A stretch of DNA of 64,000 nucleotides from Microbacterium trichothecenolyticum (GTDB lineage Bacteria; Actinomycetota; Actinomycetes; Actinomycetales; Microbacteriaceae). The notes under the pieces are model-generated. The model saw only the letters and a program-made list of their open reading frames with translations, had not been told where the DNA came from and searched no databases. How positions within the stretch are numbered: position 1 is the first letter of the stretch; each line of letters opens with the position of its first letter. This document shows positions 26,565 to 33,832 of the stretch, in pieces. Made by a program: the position numbers and the translations under genes. The DNA lies in contig NZ_JYJA01000041.1 in assembly GCF_000956465.1 (NCBI RefSeq), forward strand, positions 248,001 to 312,000, given 5' to 3'.

Positions 26565-27650
26565 CTACGGATGCTGCGCACGGAGCTGCACCGTGACGCG
26601 CAAGCCTCCTTCCGGTCGTGGCGTGAGCGCGAGCGTCCCGCCGTGGGCCTCCGCGATGCTCCGGACGATCGCGAGCCCCAGCCCGACTCCGGCGTGGTCG
26701 CCGGTGCGCACGCGCTCGCTCCCGCGCTGGAACGGTTCGACCAAGACGGCGGCGCGCGCCGGACTGAGCATCTCGCCGGTGTTCTCGACGACGATCTCCA
26801 CCGCGTCGCCGCGCTCGGAAGTGAGGACGTCCACCGTGCCGTGCTCGGGGAGGTTGTGGACGATGGCGTTGTGCAGCAGATTCGACACCAGCTGCAGCAG
26901 CAGCGCGTCAGAGCCGGTGGTCCAGGCGGCGACGCAGCTCGCGCGGACGGTCACGCCACGGGCCTCGGCGAGCGGCAGCAGCGTCTCCACGGCCTCCTCG
27001 GCGACGAGTGACAGATCGACCGGTCCACGGGCGAATGAGCCCTGCTCGGCCCGGCTGAGCACCAGCAGCGCCTCGGTGAGATCGATCGCGCGCGTGTTCA
27101 CCGCGCGGAGTCGCGCGATGAGCGCGTCGACGTCCGGATCGGGGTCGGTGCGGGCGACGTCGAGCAGGGTCCGGGTGATCGCGAGCGGCGTGCGCAGCTC
27201 ATGCGAGGCGTTCGCGGCGAACCGCCGCTGTTCGGCGACGTGCGCCTCGAGGCGCGACAGCATCGCATCGAAGCTGTCGGCCAGCTCGCGGAACTCGTCC
27301 TGGCGACCGGGGAGCGCGATCCGATGCGACAGCGAACCGCCCGCGGCGAGGCGCGTCGCCTCCGTGATCCGCGCCAGCGGACCCAGCATCCGGCCGGCGA
27401 GGATCCAGCCGCCGAGCAGTCCGAACACGAGGAGGAAGACGAGCGCCCACGACGCCGCCGGCGTGAAGGCGCGGATGAGGTCATCGCGATTCGGGACGAA
27501 AGGCCCGGGTCCGGTGATCTGCCCGTTCGGAACGTATCTCAGGAGGAAGACCCACACCACTGCGAGCAGCAGCGCCCCGGCCACCATCAGGAATCCGGCG
27601 TAGCTGAGGGTGAGCTTGAGCCGCACGCTCATGCCGGGAGCCCTACTCAT
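26565..27650 (-). CDS. Two-component sensor histidine kinase
   Basis: 361 residues. Two membrane helices (about 12-33 and 60-82) bracket a very short outer loop of about 25 residues, then a HAMP-like linker. The H-box is HELRTPLAITR near residue 160. N-box (NLLHNAIVHN) and G-box (GVGLGLAIV) complete the ATP-binding domain. The small sensor loop suggests the signal is sensed within or at the membrane, as in intramembrane-sensing cell-envelope kinases. The ATG at 27650 overlaps the end of the response regulator gene by eight bases. Confidence 0.92.
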   Translation of the reverse strand: MSRAPGMSVRLKLTLSYAGFLMVAGALLLAVVWVFLLRYVPNGQITGPGPFVPNRDDLIRAFTPAASWALVFLLVFGLLGGWILAGRMLGPLARITEATRLAAGGSLSHRIALPGRQDEFRELADSFDAMLSRLEAHVAEQRRFAANASHELRTPLAITRTLLDVARTDPDPDVDALIARLRAVNTRAIDLTEALLVLSRAEQGSFARGPVDLSLVAEEAVETLLPLAEARGVTVRASCVAAWTTGSDALLLQLVSNLLHNAIVHNLPEHGTVDVLTSERGDAVEIVVENTGEMLSPARAAVLVEPFQRGSERVRTGDHAGVGLGLAIVRSIAEAHGGTLALTPRPEGGLRVTVQLRAQHP

Positions 27651-28323
27651 GCCGCTCGCCCTCGTCAGGGTCGATGCGGTAGCCCACTCCGGGCACGGTG
27701 GCGATGACCCAGGGCTCACCCAGCCGCTTGCGCAAGGCCGAGACGGTGATGCGCACCGCATTCGTGAAGGGGTCGGCGTTCTCGTCCCACGCACGCTCGA
27801 GCAGCTCCTCGGCGCTCACGACGCCGCCTTCGGCGCTCATCAGCACCTCCAGCACGGCGAACTGCTTCCGTGTCACGGCGATGTACCGGTCGTCGCGGTA
27901 GACCTCGCGGCGGAACGGATCCAGCCGGAGCCCCGCCAGCTCCCGCACCGGCGGCCGGCTGTGACCGCGGCGACGATCCAGCGCCCGCAACCGCAGCACG
28001 AGCTCCTGCAGGTCGAAAGGCTTGGTGAGGTAGTCGTCGGCGCCCAGCTCGAATCCGGTCGCCTTGTCGTCGATCCGATCCGCCGCCGTGAGCATCAGGA
28101 TCGGGATGCCGCTGCCGGATCGCACGATGTGCGCCGCCACGTCGTCGCCCGACGGGCCGGGAATGTCGCGATCGAGTACGGCGATGTCGTAGCCGTTGAT
28201 GCTCAGCAGCTCGAGCGCAGTGTCGCCATCGCCCGCGATGTCGGCCGCGATCGCTTCGAGGCGCAGCCCGTCGCGGATCGCCTCCGCCATCAAGGGCTCG
28301 TCCTCGACCACCAGCACGCGCAT
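27643..28323 (-). CDS. OmpR/PhoB-family response regulator
   Basis: 226 residues from the ATG at 28323. The receiver opens MRVLVVEDEPLMAEAI; the phospho-acceptor is the aspartate in VLDRDIPG near residue 51, with the switch threonine in LTAADR and the lysine in TKPF. A winged-helix output domain follows (LTRK-like VTRKQFAVLEVLMSAEGGVVS to TVPGVGYRID). It partners the kinase immediately downstream. The divergent neighbour is a VanY-like carboxypeptidase 87 bp away, a probable target; the intergenic direct repeat supports this weakly. Confidence 0.93.
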   Translation of the reverse strand: MRVLVVEDEPLMAEAIRDGLRLEAIAADIAGDGDTALELLSINGYDIAVLDRDIPGPSGDDVAAHIVRSGSGIPILMLTAADRIDDKATGFELGADDYLTKPFDLQELVLRLRALDRRRGHSRPPVRELAGLRLDPFRREVYRDDRYIAVTRKQFAVLEVLMSAEGGVVSAEELLERAWDENADPFTNAVRITVSALRKRLGEPWVIATVPGVGYRIDPDEGERHE

Positions 28324-28330
28324 GCCCTCG

Positions 28331-28378
28331 ATGGTACGAGCCGGTGCATATCGTCCGCGTATCCGAAAACCCATACGC
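28331..28378. promoter_or_regulatory. Response-regulator promoter and candidate operator repeats
   Basis: TACCAT (28336-28331, leftward) ends seven bases before the regulator ATG. Further in, GCATATC (28346-28352) and GCGTATC (28357-28363) form a 7-bp direct repeat with 11-bp period, the spacing used by PhoB-family regulators. GCGTAT and ATACGC (28357-28378) also form a perfect 6-bp inverted repeat with a ten-base spacer. Binding is inference. Confidence 0.42.
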
Positions 28379-28410
28379 CCTCGCAACACGCGCGCGCGTT
28401 GGCTGGGAGC

Positions 28411-29052
28411 ATGATCCCCACAACGACGGCCCCGGCGAGAACCCCCCGTGTGCTCGGCCGTGTGCTCGTGTCCCTGCTCATCGCCGCCCTCGCGATCGTC
28501 GGTGTCGCGGTGTATCGATCGGCGTCGGCCACTGTGCCGACCGGCGGCGCCGTCGATGGCGCATCGCAGGCAGACCCGCCTGCCCCCGACGGCGCGGTCA
28601 CCCTGGACGACGGGCTCCTCCCCTCCGGCGCGACGGCGTTCGACGTGGGGTACCCGGGCGTCGCGGGTCTGTCGCACGATCTGCGAGCGGCGCTGCAGCG
28701 CGCGTCGCGCGATGCAGCCGACGACGACGTCGCAGTCCGTGTCAACAGCGGCTGGCGTTCGGCGGAGTACCAGGATCGGCTGCTGCAGGAGGCCGTGTCT
28801 CAGTACGGTTCGGCGGAGGAGGCTGCGCGCTGGGTGGCGTCGTCCGCAACCTCGGCCCATGTGGCGGGCGACGCGGTCGATGTCGGTTCGTACGACGCCG
28901 TGGACTGGCTGACAGCGCATGGCGCCGGCTACGGGCTCTGCCAGACGTACGGGAACGAATCCTGGCATTTCGAGCTGCGCCCCGAAGCGATCGATCGCGG
29001 TTGCCCGACGCCCTACGCCGATCCGACCCAGGACCCGCGCATACACGGGTGA
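28411..29052 (+). CDS. VanY-like M15B D,D-carboxypeptidase, membrane anchored
   Basis: 213 residues from the ATG at 28411, with GGGAG just upstream. One N-terminal membrane helix (about 18-36) anchors an outer domain. The peptidase zinc motif is SAHVAGDAVDVG (SxHxxGxAxD), with RVNSGWRSAEYQDRLL earlier and the second histidine in ESWHFEL. The family trims the terminal D-Ala from peptidoglycan stems; VanY of glycopeptide-resistance clusters belongs here, as do housekeeping enzymes. No vanH, vanA or vanX partner is present, so resistance should not be assumed. It is divergent from a two-component system. Confidence 0.88.
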   Translation: MIPTTTAPARTPRVLGRVLVSLLIAALAIVGVAVYRSASATVPTGGAVDGASQADPPAPDGAVTLDDGLLPSGATAFDVGYPGVAGLSHDLRAALQRASRDAADDDVAVRVNSGWRSAEYQDRLLQEAVSQYGSAEEAARWVASSATSAHVAGDAVDVGSYDAVDWLTAHGAGYGLCQTYGNESWHFELRPEAIDRGCPTPYADPTQDPRIHG

Positions 29053-29083
29053 CGCCGCGTGCCGCGACGCCCGGTCAAAGCGA

Positions 29084-29108
29084 AAGGCCGCCCTGATCGG
29101 GCGGCCTT
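29084..29108 (-). terminator. Bidirectional terminator between VanY-like gene and tRNA-Ala
   Basis: A perfect 10-bp stem (29084-29093 with 29099-29108) has a five-base loop. The leftward strand continues TCGCTTTG, so it best serves the tRNA; it also lies 32 bp past the carboxypeptidase stop. Confidence 0.8.
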
Positions 29109-29113
29109 CTCGG

Positions 29114-29186
29114 TGGACCTGAGGGGACTCGAACCCCTGACCCCCTGCATGCCATGCAGGTGCGCTACCAGCTGCGCCACAGGCCC
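29114..29186 (-). tRNA. tRNA-Ala (anticodon GGC)
   Basis: Reading leftward, a 73-base cloverleaf folds cleanly. The acceptor GGGCCTG pairs with CAGGTCC (one G-U), the D arm is GCGC...GCGC, and the anticodon stem CCTGC/GCAGG encloses ATGGCAT, giving anticodon GGC. The T arm is AGGGG-TTCGAGT-CCCCT. The discriminator is A, and the 3' CCA is not fully encoded (ACCG follows). Confidence 0.95.
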
Positions 29187-29257
29187 GGACGCTGTCCCCG
29201 CTCTCGCGGGGCAACTCGTCTAGCTTACAACACTCCGAAGGGTGCTCCGTACCAGCA

Positions 29258-29638
29258 TCACTCTTCGGCGGTCGCCCGAGCGGGAAGGGTGATGGGTACC
29301 ACGGGGCAGTCCTTCCACAGCCGCTCGAGGCCGTAGTAGACGCGCTCCTGCTCGTGGAACACGTGCACCACCAGGTCGCCGAAGTCGATGAGGATCCACC
29401 TCGACTCCTCACGGCCCTCACGACGCAGCCGCTTGTGGCCGGCTTCGAGCAGCTTGTCCTCGATCTCGTCGGCGATCGCCGCCACGTTGCGCTCGCTGCG
29501 CCCGGTGACGAGCAGGAAGATGTCGACGAGCGGTAGGGGCTCGGACACGTCGAGAGCGACGAGATCCTCGCCGCCCTTCGCGTCCGCCGCGGCCGCCGCG
29601 ATCTGGAGCATGTCGTGCGACTGCGCGCTCGCCACCAT
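29258..29638 (-). CDS. rsfS: Ribosome silencing factor RsfS
   Basis: 126 residues, full length. Family blocks are GGEDLVALDVSEPLPLVDIFLLVTG, the EDKL...EG region and RWILIDFGDLVVHVFHEQER with YYGLERLW. RsfS binds L14 on the 50S subunit and blocks joining with 30S during starvation. Its ATG shares one base with the stop of the upstream Pro-rich membrane-protein gene (TGATG), giving tight coupling. The order nadD - membrane protein - rsfS is a variant of the common nadD-rsfS pair. Confidence 0.95.
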   Translation of the reverse strand: MVASAQSHDMLQIAAAAADAKGGEDLVALDVSEPLPLVDIFLLVTGRSERNVAAIADEIEDKLLEAGHKRLRREGREESRWILIDFGDLVVHVFHEQERVYYGLERLWKDCPVVPITLPARATAEE

Positions 29639-30852
29639 CAGAACACTCCCGTCACGAAGGCGAGGATCAGAACGCCGACGAGGGCGAGGGCCAGCACGCC
29701 CGCGGTGATCGCGAGCGACATCATGAGCTTGCCGCCCTTCTCGGGCACCGGGGGCTTGATGACGTCGCCGGGCGCCTTCACCGTGCTCACCGCGGAGCTT
29801 GCGGCGATCGGCGTCGGCGAGGAGTGCGACGGGAGCTCGCCGTCGACCAGCGTGGCGTCGATCTCCTTGCCGTCGGCGGTGCCCTTGGCGTGGCCGGTGG
29901 ACCCGAGGCCCTCCGGCAGGTTGAACGTGCCGGTGACGATCACCTCGCCGGTCGCGGTGACGGGCGCCACGAGCGGCGCGATCTCGGGCGCCTGCGACAC
30001 GATCAGCGCGTTGGGGATCGCGATGGCGCCGGTCGTGCGCGTGAGCAGCTGGTCGAACGACGGCGGGAACTCGACGGCGGCGGGCTGGCCGGCGTCGGGT
30101 CCGGCGTCGAGAAGGCTGGCACCGAGGAGCGGGCTGACGGCCTTCGGCGGTGCAGGCGTCGCTTCGGCCTCGTCGTCGGCGGAGGCGCCGAACACGCTGT
30201 CGAGTGAGCGGTCCTCGATCTCGGGCTCCGGGGTCTGCTCCGCGAAGGCGGGAACCGGGACCGGGGCGACGGGCGCGGCCTGCTGCCAGCTCGGCGCGGG
30301 GGCCGGCACCGGAGCGGGCTCCGCCTCGCGCGGGATGCCGAACAGTGCATGCACGCCGCTGTCGGTCGATACCGGGGACTCGTCAGGGGCGGGGGCGAAG
30401 AGCGACGGCGTGGGCTCGTCGAACGGCGCCACGGGTGGCGGGGCGACGGGGAACGCGAACGTCGGGGCGGTGCCGCCGGTGGCGGCGGCGTGGGCGGCGA
30501 CCACCTCCGGCGTGATCACGGGCACCGACGCGGTGCGGATGCGCTCCTGCTGACGCGCCTGGCGGCGGGTGAGCGGAGACACGCCGAGGTCCACGGCGGA
30601 GTCGGGAACGGGCGCGGGCGCCACGGCGGCAGGCTCAGATGGGCGCGGGAACGGTGCGGCGGCGACGGGTGTGGGAGGCGGGGTCGACAGCGCGGCGTCG
30701 ACAGGGGGCGCCACGACGGGCGCGGCCGGGGTCTCGATGGCCTCGTCGTCGCTCGGGGTCGGCGTGATCACGGGGGTGGACCCCGTGTTGCGCAGTTCGC
30801 GGATCTGCTTACGTGTGAGGGCTGGCGTCGCCGGGTGCTCGGGTGTACTCAT
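29638..30852 (-). CDS. Pro/Ala-rich protein with one C-terminal membrane helix
   Basis: 404 residues from the ATG at 30852. The C-terminus has a single membrane helix (LMMSLAITAGVLALALVGVL...), with only a few residues beyond it. The rest is low-complexity Pro/Ala/acidic sequence. Two copies of a motif LTR(K/R)Q-x-R ... T-x-S-x-PVITP occur near residues 11-30 and about 100-122. No enzyme domain was recognised. Its start overlaps the nadD stop by four bases and its stop overlaps rsfS, so it is bound into that operon. Function is unknown; similar LTRRQ-R motifs recur in Microbacteriaceae envelope proteins to my knowledge. Confidence 0.72.
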   Translation of the reverse strand: MSTPEHPATPALTRKQIRELRNTGSTPVITPTPSDDEAIETPAAPVVAPPVDAALSTPPPTPVAAAPFPRPSEPAAVAPAPVPDSAVDLGVSPLTRRQARQQERIRTASVPVITPEVVAAHAAATGGTAPTFAFPVAPPPVAPFDEPTPSLFAPAPDESPVSTDSGVHALFGIPREAEPAPVPAPAPSWQQAAPVAPVPVPAFAEQTPEPEIEDRSLDSVFGASADDEAEATPAPPKAVSPLLGASLLDAGPDAGQPAAVEFPPSFDQLLTRTTGAIAIPNALIVSQAPEIAPLVAPVTATGEVIVTGTFNLPEGLGSTGHAKGTADGKEIDATLVDGELPSHSSPTPIAASSAVSTVKAPGDVIKPPVPEKGGKLMMSLAITAGVLALALVGVLILAFVTGVF

Positions 30853-31445
30853 TCCTTGCTCCGGTAGAGATGGTGCTTCGCAATGTATTGGACGACCCCG
30901 TCGGGTACGAGGTACCACACCGGGTGCCCTCGCTGAACTCGATCACGGCAGTCCGTCGATGAGATCGCGAGGGCGGGGATCTCGAGCTGGCTGACGTCGT
31001 CGCTGGGCAGGCCATCCGTGTTCAGTACGTGTCCAGGCCTGGACACCGCGACGAAGTGGGCGAGGTCCCACAACTCATCATGGTCCCTCCAACTGAGAAT
31101 TTGCGCTATGGCATCGGCCCCGGTGATGAAGAACAGCTCCGCGTCCGGGCGCTGGGCCTTCAGATCGCGGAGCGTGTCTATGGTGTAGGTGGGGCCGTCA
31201 CGGTCGATGTCGACGCGGCTGACCGTGAATCGGGGATTGGATGCCGTGGCGATGACGGTCATGAGATAGCGATGCTCGCTCGGCGAGACGTCGGCCTTCT
31301 GCCAGGGCTCGCCCGTCGGCACGAAGACGACCTCGTCGAGGTCGAACCACTGCGCCACCTCACTGGCGGCGACCAGGTGCCCATGATGGATGGGGTCGAA
31401 CGTGCCGCCCATGACCCCGATCCTCGGGGCTGTCGCCAAGGACAT
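30849..31445 (-). CDS. nadD: Nicotinate-nucleotide adenylyltransferase
   Basis: 198 residues. The nucleotidyltransferase motif GGTFDPIHHGHL is at residues 14-25 and the ISSTDCRDR motif (ISxTxxR) near residue 168. The enzyme makes deamido-NAD from nicotinate mononucleotide and ATP in NAD synthesis. It starts nine bases after the stop of the small membrane protein gene and overlaps the next gene by four bases. Confidence 0.95.
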   Translation of the reverse strand: MSLATAPRIGVMGGTFDPIHHGHLVAASEVAQWFDLDEVVFVPTGEPWQKADVSPSEHRYLMTVIATASNPRFTVSRVDIDRDGPTYTIDTLRDLKAQRPDAELFFITGADAIAQILSWRDHDELWDLAHFVAVSRPGHVLNTDGLPSDDVSQLEIPALAISSTDCRDRVQRGHPVWYLVPDGVVQYIAKHHLYRSKE

Positions 31446-31454
31446 ACAGCAGCC

Positions 31455-31679
31455 TCAGTGGCCGTGCCCCGCTCGCTGCACGTCGTTCGCGTGGGCCTTG
31501 GCGTACGCCTCGGCCTTGTGCGCGTGGCGGTTCGCCACGTTGCGGTACGACAGCGTCACGATCGCCAGCGCGGCGAAGACAACGATCGCGGTGATGCCGT
31601 ACCCGACGGTCTCGAGGGCGACGTTGCCGTGGTGCTCCGACTCTTCAGCGGCAAAGGCGAGGATCGTGGCGAGTGTCAT
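31455..31679 (-). CDS. Small membrane protein, histidine-rich ends
   Basis: 74 residues. One central membrane helix (VGYGITAIVVFAALAIVTL, about 26-44) is flanked by EESEHHG on one side and HAHKAEAYAKAH...RAGHGH on the other. The ATG has GGAG nine bases upstream. It lies nine bases before nadD and 54 bp after proA. It is a conserved-looking hypothetical with no known domain; the histidines could bind metal but nothing more shows this. Confidence 0.7.
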   Translation of the reverse strand: MTLATILAFAAEESEHHGNVALETVGYGITAIVVFAALAIVTLSYRNVANRHAHKAEAYAKAHANDVQRAGHGH

Positions 31680-31733
31680 TCGGGCTCCGTTCGGGTTCGC
31701 CTCTGGGGCGCGGGACTGGACAAGTCTATTCCG

Positions 31734-32993
31734 TTATGCGCGGACCTGCCCGGCACCCCGCGCGAGCCACTTCGAGCTCGTGAGTTCGGCGAGGCCCATC
31801 GGTCCGCGCGCGTGCAGCTTCTGAGTCGAGATGCCGACCTCGGCACCGAAGCCGAACTCGCCGCCGTCGGTGAACCGGGTCGAGGTGTTGGCCATCACCA
31901 CCGCCGAGTCGACCTCGGCGAGGAAGCGCGCCTCGTTGGCGGCATCCTGCGTCACGATCGACTCCGTGTGGTGGGTCGAGTAGCGGCGGATGTGCGCGAG
32001 CGCGTCGTCGAGGTCGTCCACGACGCGCATCGCCAGATCGAGGCTGAGGTATTCGGTCGCCCAGTCCTCGTCGGTCGCGGGTGTGACGCCCGAAGCCAGA
32101 CGCTCGACGGTCTCGTCGCCGTGGACGGTGACGCCGCTCTGCTGCAGGGCCTCGACGACGGGGCCGACGAGGCGGTCCGCGGCGCTCCGATGCACGAGGA
32201 CGGTCTCGACAGAGTTGCACACGCTCGGCCGCTGGGTCTTGGCGTTCACCACGATGTCGCGCGCCCAGTCGAGGGGCGCCGTCTCGTCGAGGACGATGTG
32301 CACGACTCCTGCGCCGGTCTCGATGACCGGGACCGAGGACTCGGTCACGACCGTCTCGATCAGCTGCGCACTGCCGCGCGGCACGAGCACATCGACGATG
32401 CCGCGGGCGTGCATCAGCTCACGGGCTCCCTCACGGCCGAACTCGTCCACCGTCTGGATGGCCTCGGGGTCGATCCCGCGGTCTGCCAGTGCGCCGCGCA
32501 TCGCGCGCACGAGCGCGGCGTTCGTGTGCTCCGCCGCGGTGCCGCCTCGGAGCACGACCGCGTTGCCGGAGCGCAGGGCGAGGGCCGCGATGTCGACCGT
32601 GACGTTGGGCCGGGCCTCGTAGATCGAGCCCACCACCCCGAACGGCACCGCGACCTTGGTGAGCGAGACGCCGTTCGCCAGGGCGCGCTCGTCGAGGATC
32701 CGACCGACCGGGTCGGGCAGCGCGGCGATCTCGCGCACCGCCGCAGCGAGAGAGGCGACGCGCGGCTCGTCGAGACGCAGACGGTCCTGCAGAGCCGTCG
32801 ACAGTCCGCTCTCCGTCCCTCGGCGGAGGTCGTCCTGGTTGGCCGCCACGATATCCGGCGCCGAAGCCTCGATCGCGTCGGCGATCGCGAGGAGCGCATC
32901 GCGCTTCGCTTCGTCACCGAGGAGGCCGATGCTGCGCGCGGCATCCTTGGCGAGCAGCATCCGTTCGCGTGCCGTCGTGGCGGTGGTGGTCAT
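31734..32993 (-). CDS. proA: Glutamate-5-semialdehyde dehydrogenase
   Basis: 419 residues, full length. Key regions are FGVVGSIYEARPNVTVDIAALALRSGN and the catalytic-cysteine block KTQRPSVCNSVETVLVH. It reduces gamma-glutamyl phosphate to glutamate semialdehyde for proline. The ATG overlaps the proB stop by four bases, coupling the kinase and the dehydrogenase, which act in succession on an unstable intermediate. Confidence 0.96.
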   Translation of the reverse strand: MTTTATTARERMLLAKDAARSIGLLGDEAKRDALLAIADAIEASAPDIVAANQDDLRRGTESGLSTALQDRLRLDEPRVASLAAAVREIAALPDPVGRILDERALANGVSLTKVAVPFGVVGSIYEARPNVTVDIAALALRSGNAVVLRGGTAAEHTNAALVRAMRGALADRGIDPEAIQTVDEFGREGARELMHARGIVDVLVPRGSAQLIETVVTESSVPVIETGAGVVHIVLDETAPLDWARDIVVNAKTQRPSVCNSVETVLVHRSAADRLVGPVVEALQQSGVTVHGDETVERLASGVTPATDEDWATEYLSLDLAMRVVDDLDDALAHIRRYSTHHTESIVTQDAANEARFLAEVDSAVVMANTSTRFTDGGEFGFGAEVGISTQKLHARGPMGLAELTSSKWLARGAGQVRA

Positions 32994-33832
32994 CCGCCCA
33001 GTCTATCGAGCGCCGTCCGCACCGGACCGGTCGCGGCGGGCGCGGTGGGCTCGGGATTCGGCTGGAACCACGTGCCGATCTCGTCGCCCGACAGCGCTTC
33101 GCCGACGAGGTCCGCGCTCGTGACGAGGACGCCGATCCCGGATGCCGCAGCCAGACGCGCGGCGGACACCTTGGTCGCCGCTCCCCCGGTGCCGACGCTG
33201 TTGACGACGACGGAGCCGAACTCGAAGCCGTGCAGGTCGTCGCCGTACGAGACGTGCGGGATCGGCCGAGCGCCTGGCTCGTCCGGCGGACGCGTGTACA
33301 GGCACTCGATGTCGCTCAGGAGCACCAGCGCGTCAGCGCCGATCAGCTGCGCGACCAGCGCGGCCAGTCGGTCGTTGTCGCCGAAGCGGATCTCGTGTGT
33401 CGCGACGGTGTCGTTCTCGTTGACGATCGGGAGGATGCGCAGGCCCAGGAGCCGCTCCATGGCGCGGCGCGCGTTGGAGCGGTGCGTCGCGTTCTCGAGG
33501 TCGCCCGCGGTGAGGAGCACCTGCCCGGCGACGATGCGGAACGGCCGCAGCGACTCCTGGTAGCGGTAGATGAGCACGTTCTGGCCCACCGCGGCCGCCG
33601 CCTGCTGGGTGGCGAGGTCGCTCGGACGCTCATCGAGGAGCAGGTAGGGCATCCCTGTCGCGATGGCGCCGGACGAGACGAGCACGACCTCCGTGCCGCG
33701 GCCGTGGGCGGCCGCCAGGGCGTCGACGATCGGCTTGATCTTGTGGGCGTTGTCGCCGCTGATGGAGGAGGACCCGACTTTGACGACGACGCGGCGGGCG
33801 AGCGGGAGGTCGCTGCGCTCCCGCGCGCTCAC
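32990..33832 (-). CDS. proB: Glutamate 5-kinase, without PUA domain
   Basis: 280 residues from the GTG at 33832. The amino-acid kinase domain is complete: RVVVKVGSSSIS, VLVSSGAIATGM, PIVNENDTVATHEIRFGDNDRLAA and GTGGAATKVSAA. Many ProB proteins are about 370 residues with a C-terminal PUA domain; here the chain ends about 20 residues after the kinase fold. The GTG overlaps the obg stop by four bases. The in-frame upstream extension to 34186 lies within obg and was discarded. Feedback inhibition by proline is expected from the family. Confidence 0.94.
   Translation of the reverse strand: MSARERSDLPLARRVVVKVGSSSISGDNAHKIKPIVDALAAAHGRGTEVVLVSSGAIATGMPYLLLDERPSDLATQQAAAAVGQNVLIYRYQESLRPFRIVAGQVLLTAGDLENATHRSNARRAMERLLGLRILPIVNENDTVATHEIRFGDNDRLAALVAQLIGADALVLLSDIECLYTRPPDEPGARPIPHVSYGDDLHGFEFGSVVVNSVGTGGAATKVSAARLAAASGIGVLVTSADLVGEALSGDEIGTWFQPNPEPTAPAATGPVRTALDRLGG

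Noticed and set aside
24908..26581. Longer sugar-dehydrogenase frame reaching 26581
   Set aside because: It would remove the lipoprotein signal peptide and overlap the whole VOC gene; the ATG at 26047 with ATGA overlap is better.
28411..29052. Calling the carboxypeptidase a vancomycin-resistance gene
   Set aside because: Resistance needs vanH, vanA/B and vanX activities, which are absent; M15B enzymes are common housekeeping proteins.
29114..29186. tRNA-Ala as an integration site
   Set aside because: No integrase, no duplicated tRNA 3' end and no foreign-looking genes flank it; the same holds for tRNA-Pro and tRNA-Gly.
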